Shown: piece by piece, positions 39,431 to 48,655 of the stretch | Position numbering within the stretch: position 1 is the stretch's first letter | How the letters are laid out: every line of letters starts with the position of its first letter | Assembly: GCA_040218535.1 (NCBI GenBank) | Contig: JAVJRG010000005.1 | Span: forward strand, 1,240,001 to 1,304,000 | Reading direction: 5' to 3' | Length of the DNA stretch: 64,000 nucleotides | DNA from: Lacipirellulaceae bacterium | Lineage (GTDB): Bacteria > Planctomycetota > Planctomycetia > Pirellulales > Lacipirellulaceae | The notes under the pieces: model-generated | The model's database searches: none | Told to the model about the DNA's origin: nothing | Seen by the model: the letters and a program-made list of their open reading frames with translations, nothing else | Made by a program: the position numbers and the translations under genes

Positions 39431-40411
39431 TCAATTCATGCCAGCAGCTCGTCGTTGGCGATCGCGGAGAGCATGGCCGATGCCTTCCTTTGGAGCCATC
39501 TGGACATAGACGGTTGATACCTCATGGCGATCGGCTTCCCGAAGAAACTCGTAGAACGCTTCCGCATAGGCATCGACGTTTTCGAACACAGCAGCCAAGG
39601 TAAGTGACTCGGCGGCTTCGATCGGTAGCAATCCGCAGTACGCAACTCTTCGTCCGTCCGAGAGATCGACCTCTGTCGGCGAATCGATCAATTGCACACG
39701 AGCTTGCGGCTGATAGTGCGGATGCAAGGTGCCAGGCGAGCGAACAGCGTCGGTTGCTTGTCCCGCCGCGGCAGTAGTCATTTCGGCGGTGGTCACTTCG
39801 GCATTTGGCAGCACGTTGCGAATCTGCTCGATGGTTACAGCACCTGGGCGGAGTACCCGAGCGACCGAGCCAGTACAGTCGACGACCGTTGACTCAACGC
39901 CTAGCGACGGCCCGTCTTCGCGATAGACGGCGTCAATCCGACCCTCAAAATCCTCGAGCACCGACCGCCATCGTGTCCCGCTAGGGCGTCCCGAACGATT
40001 GGCTGAAGGGGCGGCGATCGGTCGGTCGGCGAGGCGTAGAATCTCGGCAGCAACCGGATGGTTGGGCACCCGCACACCGACCGTCTCAAGTCCACCCGTC
40101 ACCAGCGTTGAAATCGTATCTCGTTTCGGTAGCACAACAGTCAACGGACCTGGTGCGAACGCATCAAGCAAAGATTCGGCCGTTGGAGTTAGCTCAGCAG
40201 CCGCGTCCGACCAACGACTAGGCTCCGCAACGTGTACGATCAGTGGGTTGTCGCTTGGTCGCCCTTTGGCCGCGAACAGATTCCGCACCGCCGCGTCGGA
40301 AGTGGCATCCACCCCCAGCCCGAAGACGGTCTCGGTCGGAAATGCGACTAATCCCCCACCGCAAATCAGTTCCACCGCTTTACGCGGCGAGTCGATTAAG
40401 GCGGTGCGCAT
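39431..40411 (-). CDS. tsaC: L-threonylcarbamoyladenylate synthase (Sua5/YwlC type)
   Basis: Makes threonylcarbamoyl-AMP for the t6A modification of ANN-reading tRNAs. The 326 residues include the TsaC core (1-200: GGLVAFPTETVFGLGVDA, KGRPSDNPLIVHV, APSANRSGRPSGT, GVESTVVDC) and the extra Sua5 domain (about 225-310) after a linker with SPGTLHPHYQP, which closes the active site. The length marks it as the Sua5 form, not short TsaC. Confidence 0.93.
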   Translation of the reverse strand: MRTALIDSPRKAVELICGGGLVAFPTETVFGLGVDATSDAAVRNLFAAKGRPSDNPLIVHVAEPSRWSDAAAELTPTAESLLDAFAPGPLTVVLPKRDTISTLVTGGLETVGVRVPNHPVAAEILRLADRPIAAPSANRSGRPSGTRWRSVLEDFEGRIDAVYREDGPSLGVESTVVDCTGSVARVLRPGAVTIEQIRNVLPNAEVTTAEMTTAAAGQATDAVRSPGTLHPHYQPQARVQLIDSPTEVDLSDGRRVAYCGLLPIEAAESLTLAAVFENVDAYAEAFYEFLREADRHEVSTVYVQMAPKEGIGHALRDRQRRAAGMN

Positions 40412-40553
40412 AGATTCCAGTAATGGCTAAAGGTCAGAAAAGGCAGGCGTGACAGAAACAGTAGCCGGATGATTGATTTACTTCGCCGTGCAACGATCTT
40501 TGCAAAGGAACTTGCAGCGGCCAACTGAAGCAGAACGTTCAAAATCGCGAAAG

Positions 40554-41555
40554 CTATCTTCGTCTCTCACGCCGCACAAAAATGAGGATGACGGTGCTCA
40601 GTCCCAACAAGCCAGCGCTCGTCGGTTCGGGTACGGCAAATGTGGCTGCCGCTGCCCCGTAGTTGGTCTGCCAAGCACCCAAGTCAGCGGCACTCAACGG
40701 ATCCGGCGATTCCCCCCGTTGCCAAGCAAGGAAGTCTTCGCCATCAACATTGCCATCAGCGATGAAGTCGCCGGGGTCGTTCGTCGGGAGGTCGACGATC
40801 ACGCCGATGTACGTCAGGTCAGGATCGAATCCGTTGCTGTTGTAGGTGCCTCCATTTCCCTGGGGTCCAGTCAGCGGTGAGAAGCCGCTACCTCCTCCAA
40901 CGATCACATTGCCTTGACCAACGACATCGTCCACGCGGTCGGCAGGCCGCATATTGGAAGCGATGATGGCGTCAATTGTCGAGCCACTAGGAAGGCCAAA
41001 ATCAGACAGATCGAAGCCGGTCGATAACACTTGGGCTATATTCGTTCCGGCAGTGGGGAGCACTTGCACGACGTCGTCTGCGAACTCGTAACGGAATCCC
41101 GTAAAGGTTGCTGTACCTGTTTCCCGGACGGCGATCATGAATGCTTCAGGGCCGTTCGGCGATCCGTTTTCGTAGACGACAAAGTCGTCGCCTTCGTTGT
41201 TCGTCACCCCAGCGGCTCCGCCCCAGTTCAACTCAACTCCTCCGCGAAAGGTCGTATCGCCTAACTCGACCGAGGTGCCACCATTGTTCTGCCCAGGCTC
41301 AGAACCAATTAACTGAATGCCGACCGTCTTGTTGATGTCAAAATCGTTCCCCTCCAGCGACACCGGAATGAACTGAGCGCTAAACGCGAACGCCACATAG
41401 TCCCCTACGGTAGTTGGAGGAACCGGCAACGCCTGGGTTGGCCCCAGGGTATCGTCAAAGGTGAAGCCAGCCACTGTGAACGTGTCCGCCCTGGCTACTG
41501 AAGTCGAAAACAAGCAGACCAGGATGCAAAACAATACGGATGAATAACGAAGCAT
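40554..41555 (-). CDS. PEP-CTERM protein with dockerin-like segment
   Basis: 333 residues. Signal peptide 1-23 (YSSVLFCILVCLFSTSVARA); a beta-rich middle with ELNWGGAAGVTNNEGDDFVV and VYENGSPNGPEAFMIAV; a dockerin-like stretch (DFIADGNVDGEDFLAWQRG) near 275; and VPEPTSAGLLGLSTVILIFV followed by RRERRR, a PEP-CTERM sorting signal. Function unknown; likely an envelope or extracellular protein. The frame can start at TTG 41576, but ATG 41555 has GAGAGG six bases upstream. Confidence 0.85.
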   Translation of the reverse strand: MLRYSSVLFCILVCLFSTSVARADTFTVAGFTFDDTLGPTQALPVPPTTVGDYVAFAFSAQFIPVSLEGNDFDINKTVGIQLIGSEPGQNNGGTSVELGDTTFRGGVELNWGGAAGVTNNEGDDFVVYENGSPNGPEAFMIAVRETGTATFTGFRYEFADDVVQVLPTAGTNIAQVLSTGFDLSDFGLPSGSTIDAIIASNMRPADRVDDVVGQGNVIVGGGSGFSPLTGPQGNGGTYNSNGFDPDLTYIGVIVDLPTNDPGDFIADGNVDGEDFLAWQRGESPDPLSAADLGAWQTNYGAAAATFAVPEPTSAGLLGLSTVILIFVRRERRR

Positions 41556-41701
41556 CGCAATCCTCTCGGAAGGCAAGAAGTTTTGGAGGGCCAGAATCCA
41601 ATGCCACCTGCGGCAGTTCTAACCCTCAACGTATGCAGAATCAAGAGATTTCCCAACCAATGCACGAGACTACCACGTATCCCGAAGCTCAGGTCCCTTG
41701 C

Positions 41702-43216
41702 TTAGTGGTCAGAATTGGCACGAATCTGAGCCAGACGCTCTTGCATCGCTTCGACCCGCTCAGGAAATCGCTGCGCCAGATTGACCTTTTGCTCGAGGTC
41801 CTTACTCAAGTCATACAATTCGGTTTTCTGGTTGTCATCCTCCGGGTAACTGTGCCGTTGTTCCCACTCAGTATTCTTTCCTTTCGAGTATCCGTCCTTG
41901 TGATCAATCAACAACCACTGCCCGTAGCGCAAAGCATATTTCTTGGCATACGTGTTATGGACGTGTTCGGAACGCGCGCTCGCAGCCTTTCCCGTGAGGA
42001 CTGAGAGAAAACTCTGCGAGTCTTCCGCTTGACCGTTGGGAATCTCGAAGTCGAGCATTTCAGCCAAGGTCGCCATGATGTCAATTTGTGAGACCAATGC
42101 GCTGGAAACTGACTCCGGCTTGATAACACCGGGCCATCGCACCAGAAACGGGACGCGGTGACCACCTTCGTAGATATCACGTTTTAGTCCTCGGAGTGGG
42201 GCGCTCGACCAGTGTTGAAATTTGCGATCACGCTCGTACGCGTACCTTTCTGGGCCGTTGTCTGAGGTAAAGATGACCAGCGTGTTATCGCTTTTGCCTG
42301 TACTTTCAATCGCTTCGAGAATCTGCCTGCACGCGTCGTCAGTTTGCACTACGTAGTCGCCATAAGCTCCTGCCTCAGAGGTGTCATTGAATTCTTCCGC
42401 AGGGACGATCGGCGCATGCGGGCTAGGGAACGCGACGTAGAGGAAAAAGGGTTTCTTGGTTTCTTTCAGTTGACGGCAATACTCAGCAGCGCGCTCCGTA
42501 ATGGTCGGCAGCCGCTTGTAAGGGTCCCAACCCTGTACCATCGGGCCGGGGCGAGTCTCCCAGTTGCCTTCGCGCAACGGTTTCCAGTTCTCGCTGTTCG
42601 CCATGACGGTTGGAGGTTCTGTCACACGGTCGTTCTCAATCCAGCAGAACGGTGGGAAGTTAATCACATCGTCGCCAAAGTAGTAGTCGAAGCCGTGAGC
42701 CAGCGGACCGTCCGGGATTGGCTTGCTCCAGTCGAAGTGATTCGGTCCGTAGCAGGGTTTTGTTTCGGCGTTCATGGGTTTCAGTTCGTGGTTTCGTACG
42801 GCATCCCAATCCCAGCCAAGATGCCACTTGCCGATAGCAGCGGTGTGATAACTGCGTTGTTGAAGCATTTCAGGCATGGTTAACCGATCAGCGGCGAATT
42901 TCGAGCCACCGAAGATCCCCACAATATTGTGGAACTCTCTCCAGTGATAACGCCCCGTTAGCAAAGCGTATCGGCTGGGTGTGCAAATCCCTGAAGAGCT
43001 ATGCCCGTCGGTGAACCGAATCCCTTGGCTCGCAAGCTCGTCAAGCGTTGGCGTAGGAATCTTCGAGTTTGGGTTCTGGCAAGCCAAATCGCCATAGCCA
43101 AAGTCGTCGGCATAGAGAATGAGAATGTTCGGGTGCTGTTGAGTTTCAGCCCAAACTTCACTGAAGCTGATGAAGGAAGCGACGAGAGCAACCAGACTTC
43201 GAATAAGAGTTCTCAA
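41702..43216 (-). CDS. Secreted sulfatase (arylsulfatase type, S1 family)
   Basis: 504 residues. Signal peptide about 1-23. ILYADDFGYGD supplies metal-binding aspartates; the formylglycine site is Cys78 in GICTPSRYALLTGRY; KWHLG and FTSDNGPE complete the active site. The cysteine must be oxidised by a formylglycine-generating enzyme encoded elsewhere. Planctomycetes use many such enzymes on algal sulfated polysaccharides. The start is TTG 43216 with GAAGGA seven bases upstream, inside a repeat-like sequence (43217-43246). It lies 27 bases after the pseudouridine synthase gene. Confidence 0.9.
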   Translation of the reverse strand: MRTLIRSLVALVASFISFSEVWAETQQHPNILILYADDFGYGDLACQNPNSKIPTPTLDELASQGIRFTDGHSSSGICTPSRYALLTGRYHWREFHNIVGIFGGSKFAADRLTMPEMLQQRSYHTAAIGKWHLGWDWDAVRNHELKPMNAETKPCYGPNHFDWSKPIPDGPLAHGFDYYFGDDVINFPPFCWIENDRVTEPPTVMANSENWKPLREGNWETRPGPMVQGWDPYKRLPTITERAAEYCRQLKETKKPFFLYVAFPSPHAPIVPAEEFNDTSEAGAYGDYVVQTDDACRQILEAIESTGKSDNTLVIFTSDNGPERYAYERDRKFQHWSSAPLRGLKRDIYEGGHRVPFLVRWPGVIKPESVSSALVSQIDIMATLAEMLDFEIPNGQAEDSQSFLSVLTGKAASARSEHVHNTYAKKYALRYGQWLLIDHKDGYSKGKNTEWEQRHSYPEDDNQKTELYDLSKDLEQKVNLAQRFPERVEAMQERLAQIRANSDH

Positions 43217-43246
43217 CTTTGTGTCCTTCGTGCTCTTTGTGTTTCA
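43217..43246. repeat. Repeat-like sequence before the sulfatase start
   Basis: Complement reads as purine-rich units AAACACAAAGAGCACGAAGG, a sequence type I recall as a frequent bacterial intergenic repeat. It provides the ribosome-binding sequence of the sulfatase. No second copy was found in this window. Confidence 0.35.
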
Positions 43247-43975
43247 AAGTTTCGCATCGTTGAAAGATTCCGCGAGCTCGGCAAACTCAAACTGCCGCCA
43301 GGTTTCCGGCAGCGGTGCGGTTAGCTCCATCGTCTCATCCGTCATCGGATGACGAAATCCAAGTTCGCGGGCGTGGAGCGCAATTGGGCGGTCTCGAAGT
43401 TCAAGTTCTGGGGGACCGAATGCCACGACGCTGCCGTATTGAGAGTCGCCAACGACGGCATGTCCTCGCGAAGCAGCTTGGATGCGAATTTGATGGGTGC
43501 GACCCGTTTCGAGTTCGATTTCCAACCAAGTCCAATTGTCTGCTCGATGACGAACACGGTAATATAAAACCGCATATTTGGCGGCAGGATGATCTTCAGT
43601 GACCACTTCGGCTTGTGCCATGCCGTGGCGTTTGTGGAGGTAGTCCGTCCAAGTCCCTTCGTCCTCAGCGACGTTGCCCGCTACGCAAGCCCAATAGGTT
43701 TTGCTGACCGTTCGATCCTGGAACTGTTTGGCCAGTTTCCTGGCCGCACGCACGTGCCGCGTGAAAGCAATTGCACCAGATACAGGCCGATCGAGGCGAT
43801 GTATCAGACCGACGTAAATCTTATCTTCCGCCGACTTGCCGTCGCGGCGACGATAGTGCTCGGCGATTTGGACTTCCAAGCTGTCAATTCCACGGGGCGC
43901 TTGGGTCAGTAGGCCGGCCTGCTTATTGACTACAAGTAGCGGACCGTCTTCGTACAGAACTTGAAGCTCATTCAA
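43244..43975 (-). CDS. RluA-family RNA pseudouridine synthase
   Basis: 243 residues. Catalytic Asp62 in IHRLDRPVSG; VVNKQAGLLTQAP and LETGRTHQIRIQ are the other family motifs. There is no S4 RNA-binding domain, so it is closer to the short RluA/TruC type. The RNA target (rRNA or tRNA) cannot be told. Its start overlaps the end of the SDR gene by eight bases. Confidence 0.9.
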   Translation of the reverse strand: MNELQVLYEDGPLLVVNKQAGLLTQAPRGIDSLEVQIAEHYRRRDGKSAEDKIYVGLIHRLDRPVSGAIAFTRHVRAARKLAKQFQDRTVSKTYWACVAGNVAEDEGTWTDYLHKRHGMAQAEVVTEDHPAAKYAVLYYRVRHRADNWTWLEIELETGRTHQIRIQAASRGHAVVGDSQYGSVVAFGPPELELRDRPIALHARELGFRHPMTDETMELTAPLPETWRQFEFAELAESFNDAKL

Positions 43976-44825
43976 GAGGGGCCGTCCTTGCTCGTCGCGC
44001 TTTCTCCACTGGTGGTTTCGCTGCAGGGGCCGCTTGACTGCCGTACTTTTTCATCACTCGATCAACGAGGCCCGGGGCCAAACGATTTGCCGCTACCATC
44101 AGATGGCCACGCCAGTTGGGGAAGATTTCGCGTCGTCCCTTTTCAATACCCGCCACGATTTGTTGAGCAACCACTTCGGGGGTTATCCCTTTCCGCTCGC
44201 CCCAAGGTAGCTTGCCGTTCTTTTCGATTAAGGAATCGAAAAAGTTCGTTTCCGTTGTGCCCGGACTGACCAGCATGACGTTGATGCCGTCGCTAGCGAG
44301 CTCCGCACGCAGCGCTTCGCTCCATCCACGGAGGGCAAACTTGCTGGCCGAGTATTCACTATTCAGAGGTGCCCCGCGATGTCCTAAGATCGAGCTGACA
44401 TTCACAACCGTTGGGTTCCGACCGTCACGTAACAACGGCACTGCCAACCTGGTAAGCTCTGCTGCTGCAAAGAGGTTGACCTCCATAATCTGGCGAAACG
44501 TCTCAGCGGAGTGTTCCTCGAACCTTCCATGCGCACTGACTCCCGCGTTGTTGACCAGAATGTCGAGCTCACCCCAACGCTCGCGAACCGTCTCGATAGC
44601 CCTCTCGCGAACTTCCAACTCGGTCACGTCACCCACCACGAGATCGATCTGAGCGGAGGACTCAGCAGAGAGTTGGTTTGCCAGTTGCTCCAACCGGTCG
44701 TGCCGGCGAGCTAAAAGAATGACGCGAGCTCGCTTTTCAACCAGCGTACGTGCCAAAGCGGCACCGATTCCACTGGAAGCACCCGTAATGAGAACCCGGC
44801 TATCAGCAATGAGACGACGCGACAT
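43968..44825 (-). CDS. Short-chain dehydrogenase/reductase
   Basis: 285 residues, classical SDR. TGASSGIG (14-21) binds NAD(P); NNAG follows in ILVNNAGVSAHGRFEEH; the catalytic Ser-Tyr-Lys are in VVNVSSILG and SEYSASKFALRG. The C-terminal 40 residues are basic and Ala/Pro-rich and lie outside the domain. Substrate unknown. The frame reaches 44882, overlapping hflX, but ATG 44825 directly before the Rossmann motif is a better start. Members with similar C-termini act on lipids, but this is not shown here. Confidence 0.85.
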   Translation of the reverse strand: MSRRLIADSRVLITGASSGIGAALARTLVEKRARVILLARRHDRLEQLANQLSAESSAQIDLVVGDVTELEVRERAIETVRERWGELDILVNNAGVSAHGRFEEHSAETFRQIMEVNLFAAAELTRLAVPLLRDGRNPTVVNVSSILGHRGAPLNSEYSASKFALRGWSEALRAELASDGINVMLVSPGTTETNFFDSLIEKNGKLPWGERKGITPEVVAQQIVAGIEKGRREIFPNWRGHLMVAANRLAPGLVDRVMKKYGSQAAPAAKPPVEKARRARTAPLE

Positions 44826-44874
44826 AACCCACGCATCATACCTACGAAAAGAAAGACCCGGTAGTCTCGGCGAA

Positions 44875-46221
44875 CTACGCAACTTCTCCTACAGGGTCTC
44901 GCTCCGCTTGCGGATTAGCCGCTGTCTGTGCCGCTGCTTGGCGCTCCCGAATGACAATCTCAGGGGTATCCCGCAGCGGTCCCAGGTACTTCTTCGCCAA
45001 CCGGCAATGCACGGTCGTCGTCTCCTCGGTGAAGGTCTGGCTCTTCACGTCACCAAACTTCGCAAGAAATGCGGTTGTCCGTCCATCGCTAATCGGAACC
45101 TCGACCTCGAGATCGAGAAAATCAGAACTAAGTGCGGCGCTTACCGCCTGAGCAAACCCGTCGAGCCCTTCGCCACTCTTCGCACTGATCGTGACGGCGT
45201 TCGGGTAGCGATTTCTTAAAGCCTCAAGGGCCATCGAGCTCGAAAGTTGATCGACCTTATTGAGAACGAGCAGCGTATCCTTCTCCTCAATCTCCAACTC
45301 TTTGAGTACAGCGTAGACCGCTTCGATCTGTTCAATGACAGCCGGGTTACTTGCGTCGGCAACGTGAATCAGCAAGTCGGCTTGGCGAGCTTCCTCAAGC
45401 GTTGCCTTAAAGCTGGCGATCAGGCGGTGGGGGAGATTCTTGATGAATCCGACCGTGTCACTTAGCAGCACAGGCCCCCAGCCTGGCAATCTCCAACGTC
45501 GGGTGCGTGTGTCGAGTGTCGCAAACAGTTTGTCTTCGGCCAGAACGTCGCTCTCAGTGAGAGCATTCATCAGCGTGCTCTTACCGGCGTTCGTGTAGCC
45601 CACCAGCGAGACGGTCATGCGATCTTTGCGGGCTTCGACTTCTCGCTCTTTCCGTTTGAGAATCTGATCGAGATCACGCTTCAGATCGCGAATACGCTTC
45701 TCAACCAGCCGACGGTCAGTTTCCAGTTGCTTTTCACCGGGGCCACGCATGCCGACGCCCATCTTCATGCGCGAAAGGTGAGTCCACATGCGTTTCAGTC
45801 GCGGCAACGAGTACTCAAGCTGAGCCAACTCAACCGCTAGGCGAGCCTCAAGGGTTTGAGCGCGGCTGGAGAAGATATCAAGAATCACCTCGGTGCGGTC
45901 CAGCACCTTGACGCCGAGGGTTTGCTCCAGGTTGCGTACTTGAGCGGGTGAGAGGTCGTTGTCAAAGACCACCACATCTGCATCGGTCGCCTTCACAACG
46001 GTGTGTAGCTCTTCCACCTTGCCCTGACCGAGGTAGGTGGTCTTATCAGGAGCTTGGCGATTCTGCGTGAGCTTGCCGACAATCTCAGCTCCAGCGGTTT
46101 CGACAAGGCCCGAAAGCTCTTCCAGGGGCTGCTCGATAGAATCATGCTCAGGGAGCAAGACTCCGACTAGAATGGCCGACTCACTATCGACACTTTGGTT
46201 GCGATCAAGCGGTGTAGACAC
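44875..46221 (-). CDS. hflX: HflX ribosome-associated GTPase
   Basis: 448 residues. An N-terminal HflX domain (about 18-180) with YLGQGKVEEL and FDNDLSPAQVRNLE; a basic coiled linker with MRGPGEKQLETDRR; then the G domain with G1 VGYTNAGKST, G3 SDTVGFIKNLP and G4 NKVD. HflX splits stalled 70S ribosomes under stress. The longest frame starts at GTG 46317, but the first 32 residues do not resemble the family; GTG 46221 with GGAGAG upstream is preferred. Last 20 bases carry a near copy of the CCGCTTGCGG repeat. Confidence 0.92.
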   Translation of the reverse strand: MSTPLDRNQSVDSESAILVGVLLPEHDSIEQPLEELSGLVETAGAEIVGKLTQNRQAPDKTTYLGQGKVEELHTVVKATDADVVVFDNDLSPAQVRNLEQTLGVKVLDRTEVILDIFSSRAQTLEARLAVELAQLEYSLPRLKRMWTHLSRMKMGVGMRGPGEKQLETDRRLVEKRIRDLKRDLDQILKRKEREVEARKDRMTVSLVGYTNAGKSTLMNALTESDVLAEDKLFATLDTRTRRWRLPGWGPVLLSDTVGFIKNLPHRLIASFKATLEEARQADLLIHVADASNPAVIEQIEAVYAVLKELEIEEKDTLLVLNKVDQLSSSMALEALRNRYPNAVTISAKSGEGLDGFAQAVSAALSSDFLDLEVEVPISDGRTTAFLAKFGDVKSQTFTEETTTVHCRLAKKYLGPLRDTPEIVIRERQAAAQTAANPQAERDPVGEVA

Positions 46222-46364
46222 GTGTAAAGCTGGCTCTCCGTAATATTTAGAAGTCTGAAAGCAAGACCGGAAGCCTCTTGCCTTAGCAGACCTTATTATA
46301 GGCAGAATTGCGAACACGACCTAGGCTTTGGTGCGGCTGTCTCGTTTCGCCACTGCCAAATGCA

Positions 46365-46388
46365 CAAAACCAGCCCTTTCGGGCTGGT
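46365..46388 (-). terminator. Rho-independent terminator of the BBP7 gene
   Basis: 8-bp stem ACCAGCCC/GGGCTGGT with a GAAA loop on the minus strand, followed by TTTTGTGC, about 55 bases after the BBP7 stop codon. The GNRA-type loop and T-run make this a standard intrinsic terminator. Confidence 0.8.
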
Positions 46389-46442
46389 CGTGCTATGAAT
46401 CCGACCTGTCGAATGACGCCTTCTTCGTCAAACAGGTTCGCG

Positions 46443-47750
46443 CTACCAGATGTATTCCAGGCCAGCGTTGAATCCGTGGTACAGGGCGTCGCCCTGGGTG
46501 TTGACAGCATTGGTCACGAAATCGACGCCATCGATATTGTTGGCTACGTTGACCAAGCTATTCATGTAGAGAACTTGGTAGCCACCTTTGAGCGAAACAC
46601 TTGGCCAGATGTCCGCTACCATCTGGGCGCCAAATTCGCCGATGTAAGCAATTTGATTGCCTTCGCTGGCGGCGCTTCCCGCTCCGAAGGTATTCGTGTT
46701 ACTAAACTTAAAGCGGTTATTGTAGATGCCTGATTTGCCTTCGAGCCCAAAACGAAGTCCCTGACGTAGGCCGATCCACATGTCACCGCCGAACTGAGCA
46801 CCGACGAGGTCGTTTTCGCTATTCCAATTGACGGCTCCTCCAGCGGTCCCGCCGGAAGCAGCGAACGTAAAGTCTTGGGTGTTACGCACGTAGCGAGCAC
46901 CTAGCAAATAGGTTCCCGAGAAACGCGGGTTGTGGCCAACCCAGTAGCGACGGTAGGTCAGTTCACTGCTGTGCAGCTCGGACTGAAAGTTCAGGTCGTG
47001 TACTTCAGCAGCATCCAGAGCTGGGATGAGTACAGCACTCGCGTCCGCCGAAGCGGGAGTGAACAGGAAGTTGGGGGTTGAAACCCCCAACAGTTGCTCA
47101 GTGACCACGGAAGAGACAACGCGATTGTTGACATCAATATCGGTCAGTCCCATGTAGGTCGCTTCGAAGACCGACAACGGTCCCAAGTCGAGCCGACCTG
47201 AAATCCGCCACCCAGGCTCGTAATCCGTCGACATCGCGTCGAGGCTATTGATGCGCGGCGAGTTCACGCCGATTCCCACAGCAGTGATCGCGGGAGCCCC
47301 TTGAAGGAGCTCATCGGCACGAAGAAACACGGCATCGACACTGACGTCGAAATAGTGCGGGCCGATTTGGTCTTGGCCGTAGCCGCCAAAGTCGGCGTAG
47401 ACGCCATCGCCCATCCCAGCACCAGCACCTGCAGGGCAAGCTCCGTAGCAATCACCGCCGTAACAATCCCCGCCGTAGAAGTCACCGCCATAACAATCAC
47501 CAGTGGGGCAGCCTTGCGCGTAGTTGGTTTGCAACACGATCGGTTTACCGTGAGCATCCACGAACTCCGACCCGCGTGCAGCGCTAGGGCCACCAGCCAA
47601 CGGGGCAGCCGCCATCATCGGCACACTGCCGTCTGTCGGCTGACCGGCTCCAAAGTATTGGGCCTGATTGATCTGAGCCACGGCAACGCTGCTCAAAGCG
47701 AAGCAGGCTAACGCCGGTAAGGCGAGAATCTGTTTGTATAACTTTTTCAT
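46443..47750 (-). CDS. BBP7-family outer-membrane beta-barrel protein
   Basis: 435 residues. Signal peptide 1-25 (ALPALACFALSSVAVAQ). Residues about 75-105 contain a Gly/Tyr/Cys/Asp repeat (GDCYGGDFYGGDCYGGDCYG). From about 135 the chain alternates in the manner of barrel strands and ends LYHGFNAGLEYIW with a C-terminal aromatic residue, as outer-membrane barrels do. The BBP7 family is special to planctomycetes. The frame extends to 47849, but ATG 47750 has GGGGGA upstream and starts the signal peptide. Confidence 0.88.
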   Translation of the reverse strand: MKKLYKQILALPALACFALSSVAVAQINQAQYFGAGQPTDGSVPMMAAAPLAGGPSAARGSEFVDAHGKPIVLQTNYAQGCPTGDCYGGDFYGGDCYGGDCYGACPAGAGAGMGDGVYADFGGYGQDQIGPHYFDVSVDAVFLRADELLQGAPAITAVGIGVNSPRINSLDAMSTDYEPGWRISGRLDLGPLSVFEATYMGLTDIDVNNRVVSSVVTEQLLGVSTPNFLFTPASADASAVLIPALDAAEVHDLNFQSELHSSELTYRRYWVGHNPRFSGTYLLGARYVRNTQDFTFAASGGTAGGAVNWNSENDLVGAQFGGDMWIGLRQGLRFGLEGKSGIYNNRFKFSNTNTFGAGSAASEGNQIAYIGEFGAQMVADIWPSVSLKGGYQVLYMNSLVNVANNIDGVDFVTNAVNTQGDALYHGFNAGLEYIW

Positions 47751-48655
47751 CGAACCATCCCCCCTCATGTTTGTTTGCCGCCGGCCCGCTCGGCCCTGCA
47801 CGGTACTTTTCTGCCATTGCACCCCACGAGCAAGAGAAGTGTCCAACACGCCTCGTTCAGCTAACCACAGCTGTCGAAGGTCGTCTCCCGACGCATCTCT
47901 AGCACGCTGCAGACCAGGATCTTGGCAGAGACCTGGCCGAGGAGCGGCGTCGGAGAGATTTATCGGACAGCTACAGGGCGAAAAATCAGGATTTCCGGCA
48001 TAACAGTCACAATTTCACAACCAGTTATCTTCGAACGCGGTGCATCTGAGTGAGCTGAGGGGCCCTCGACGTGATGCGATGTGCCTTAATTTGGCGAGAT
48101 CAAGCAGCTTGCGGCTCCTGACGCGAATTGAAGAGAACAAATCGGTGTTTATGAGCCAATGGTCGCAATTCAGCCAGAAACGGCAGGAATAAGCACGTGC
48201 CGGGAGGCTGCCGAGGCGACCTAGCCTCACGTAAGAATGTGTGACATTAGCTGCAAGAAGCGGCCACTTAAGAGTTCAGGCAGTCGTCCCACTTTTTGCC
48301 ACCCCCTTGGGGCCAACTTTGCGGAGAATCTGCTTAGGATCGATGAGGCGATCCACCATAAATTTGACGGATTTCTACGTGCTGATTAGTATCAATGAAT
48401 CAAATAGTAGCTAGAAGCAGCGATTTCTCGGTTCGGCTGACCGCAGGCGATGACTCATTTCGTTCTGCCTCGTCGATTCCGAGCGATCGTTATGTACGGA
48501 CATCAAGGGAGCAACGGCGACACCTAATACTCTGATCTAATCCAAATCGAAGATAACGCTAGCTCGCTCGTGTCGTCGCTCATGGGCAATCGGAACAACT
48601 GCTAGCGTTTAGTTAAAGGCATTCATTTTCTCTCTGTTTTCTGAAGAGGCTCAGT
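47751..48655. other. Long divergent intergenic region
   Basis: 905 bases between the BBP7 and protease genes, both encoding exported proteins. No gene is supported: short frames lack ribosome-binding sites and family likeness. It holds a candidate promoter (48364-48392) and a 9-bp inverted repeat (48555-48563 / 48601-48609, AACGCTAGC and complement) in the protease leader. Confidence 0.5.
48364..48392 (+). promoter_or_regulatory. Candidate promoter of the S8 protease gene
   Basis: TTGACG, 17 bases, TAGTAT. If used, the leader would be about 255 bases long and include the AACGCTAGC hairpin just before the start codon. Supported by sequence match only. Confidence 0.3.

Noticed and set aside
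46222-46317. N-terminal extension of HflX
   Set aside because: Starts at GTG, unlike the family, and runs into the BBP7 terminator region; GTG 46221 fits better.
48015-48230. 71-codon minus-strand frame in the long gap
   Set aside because: No ribosome-binding site, no known family, unusual composition.
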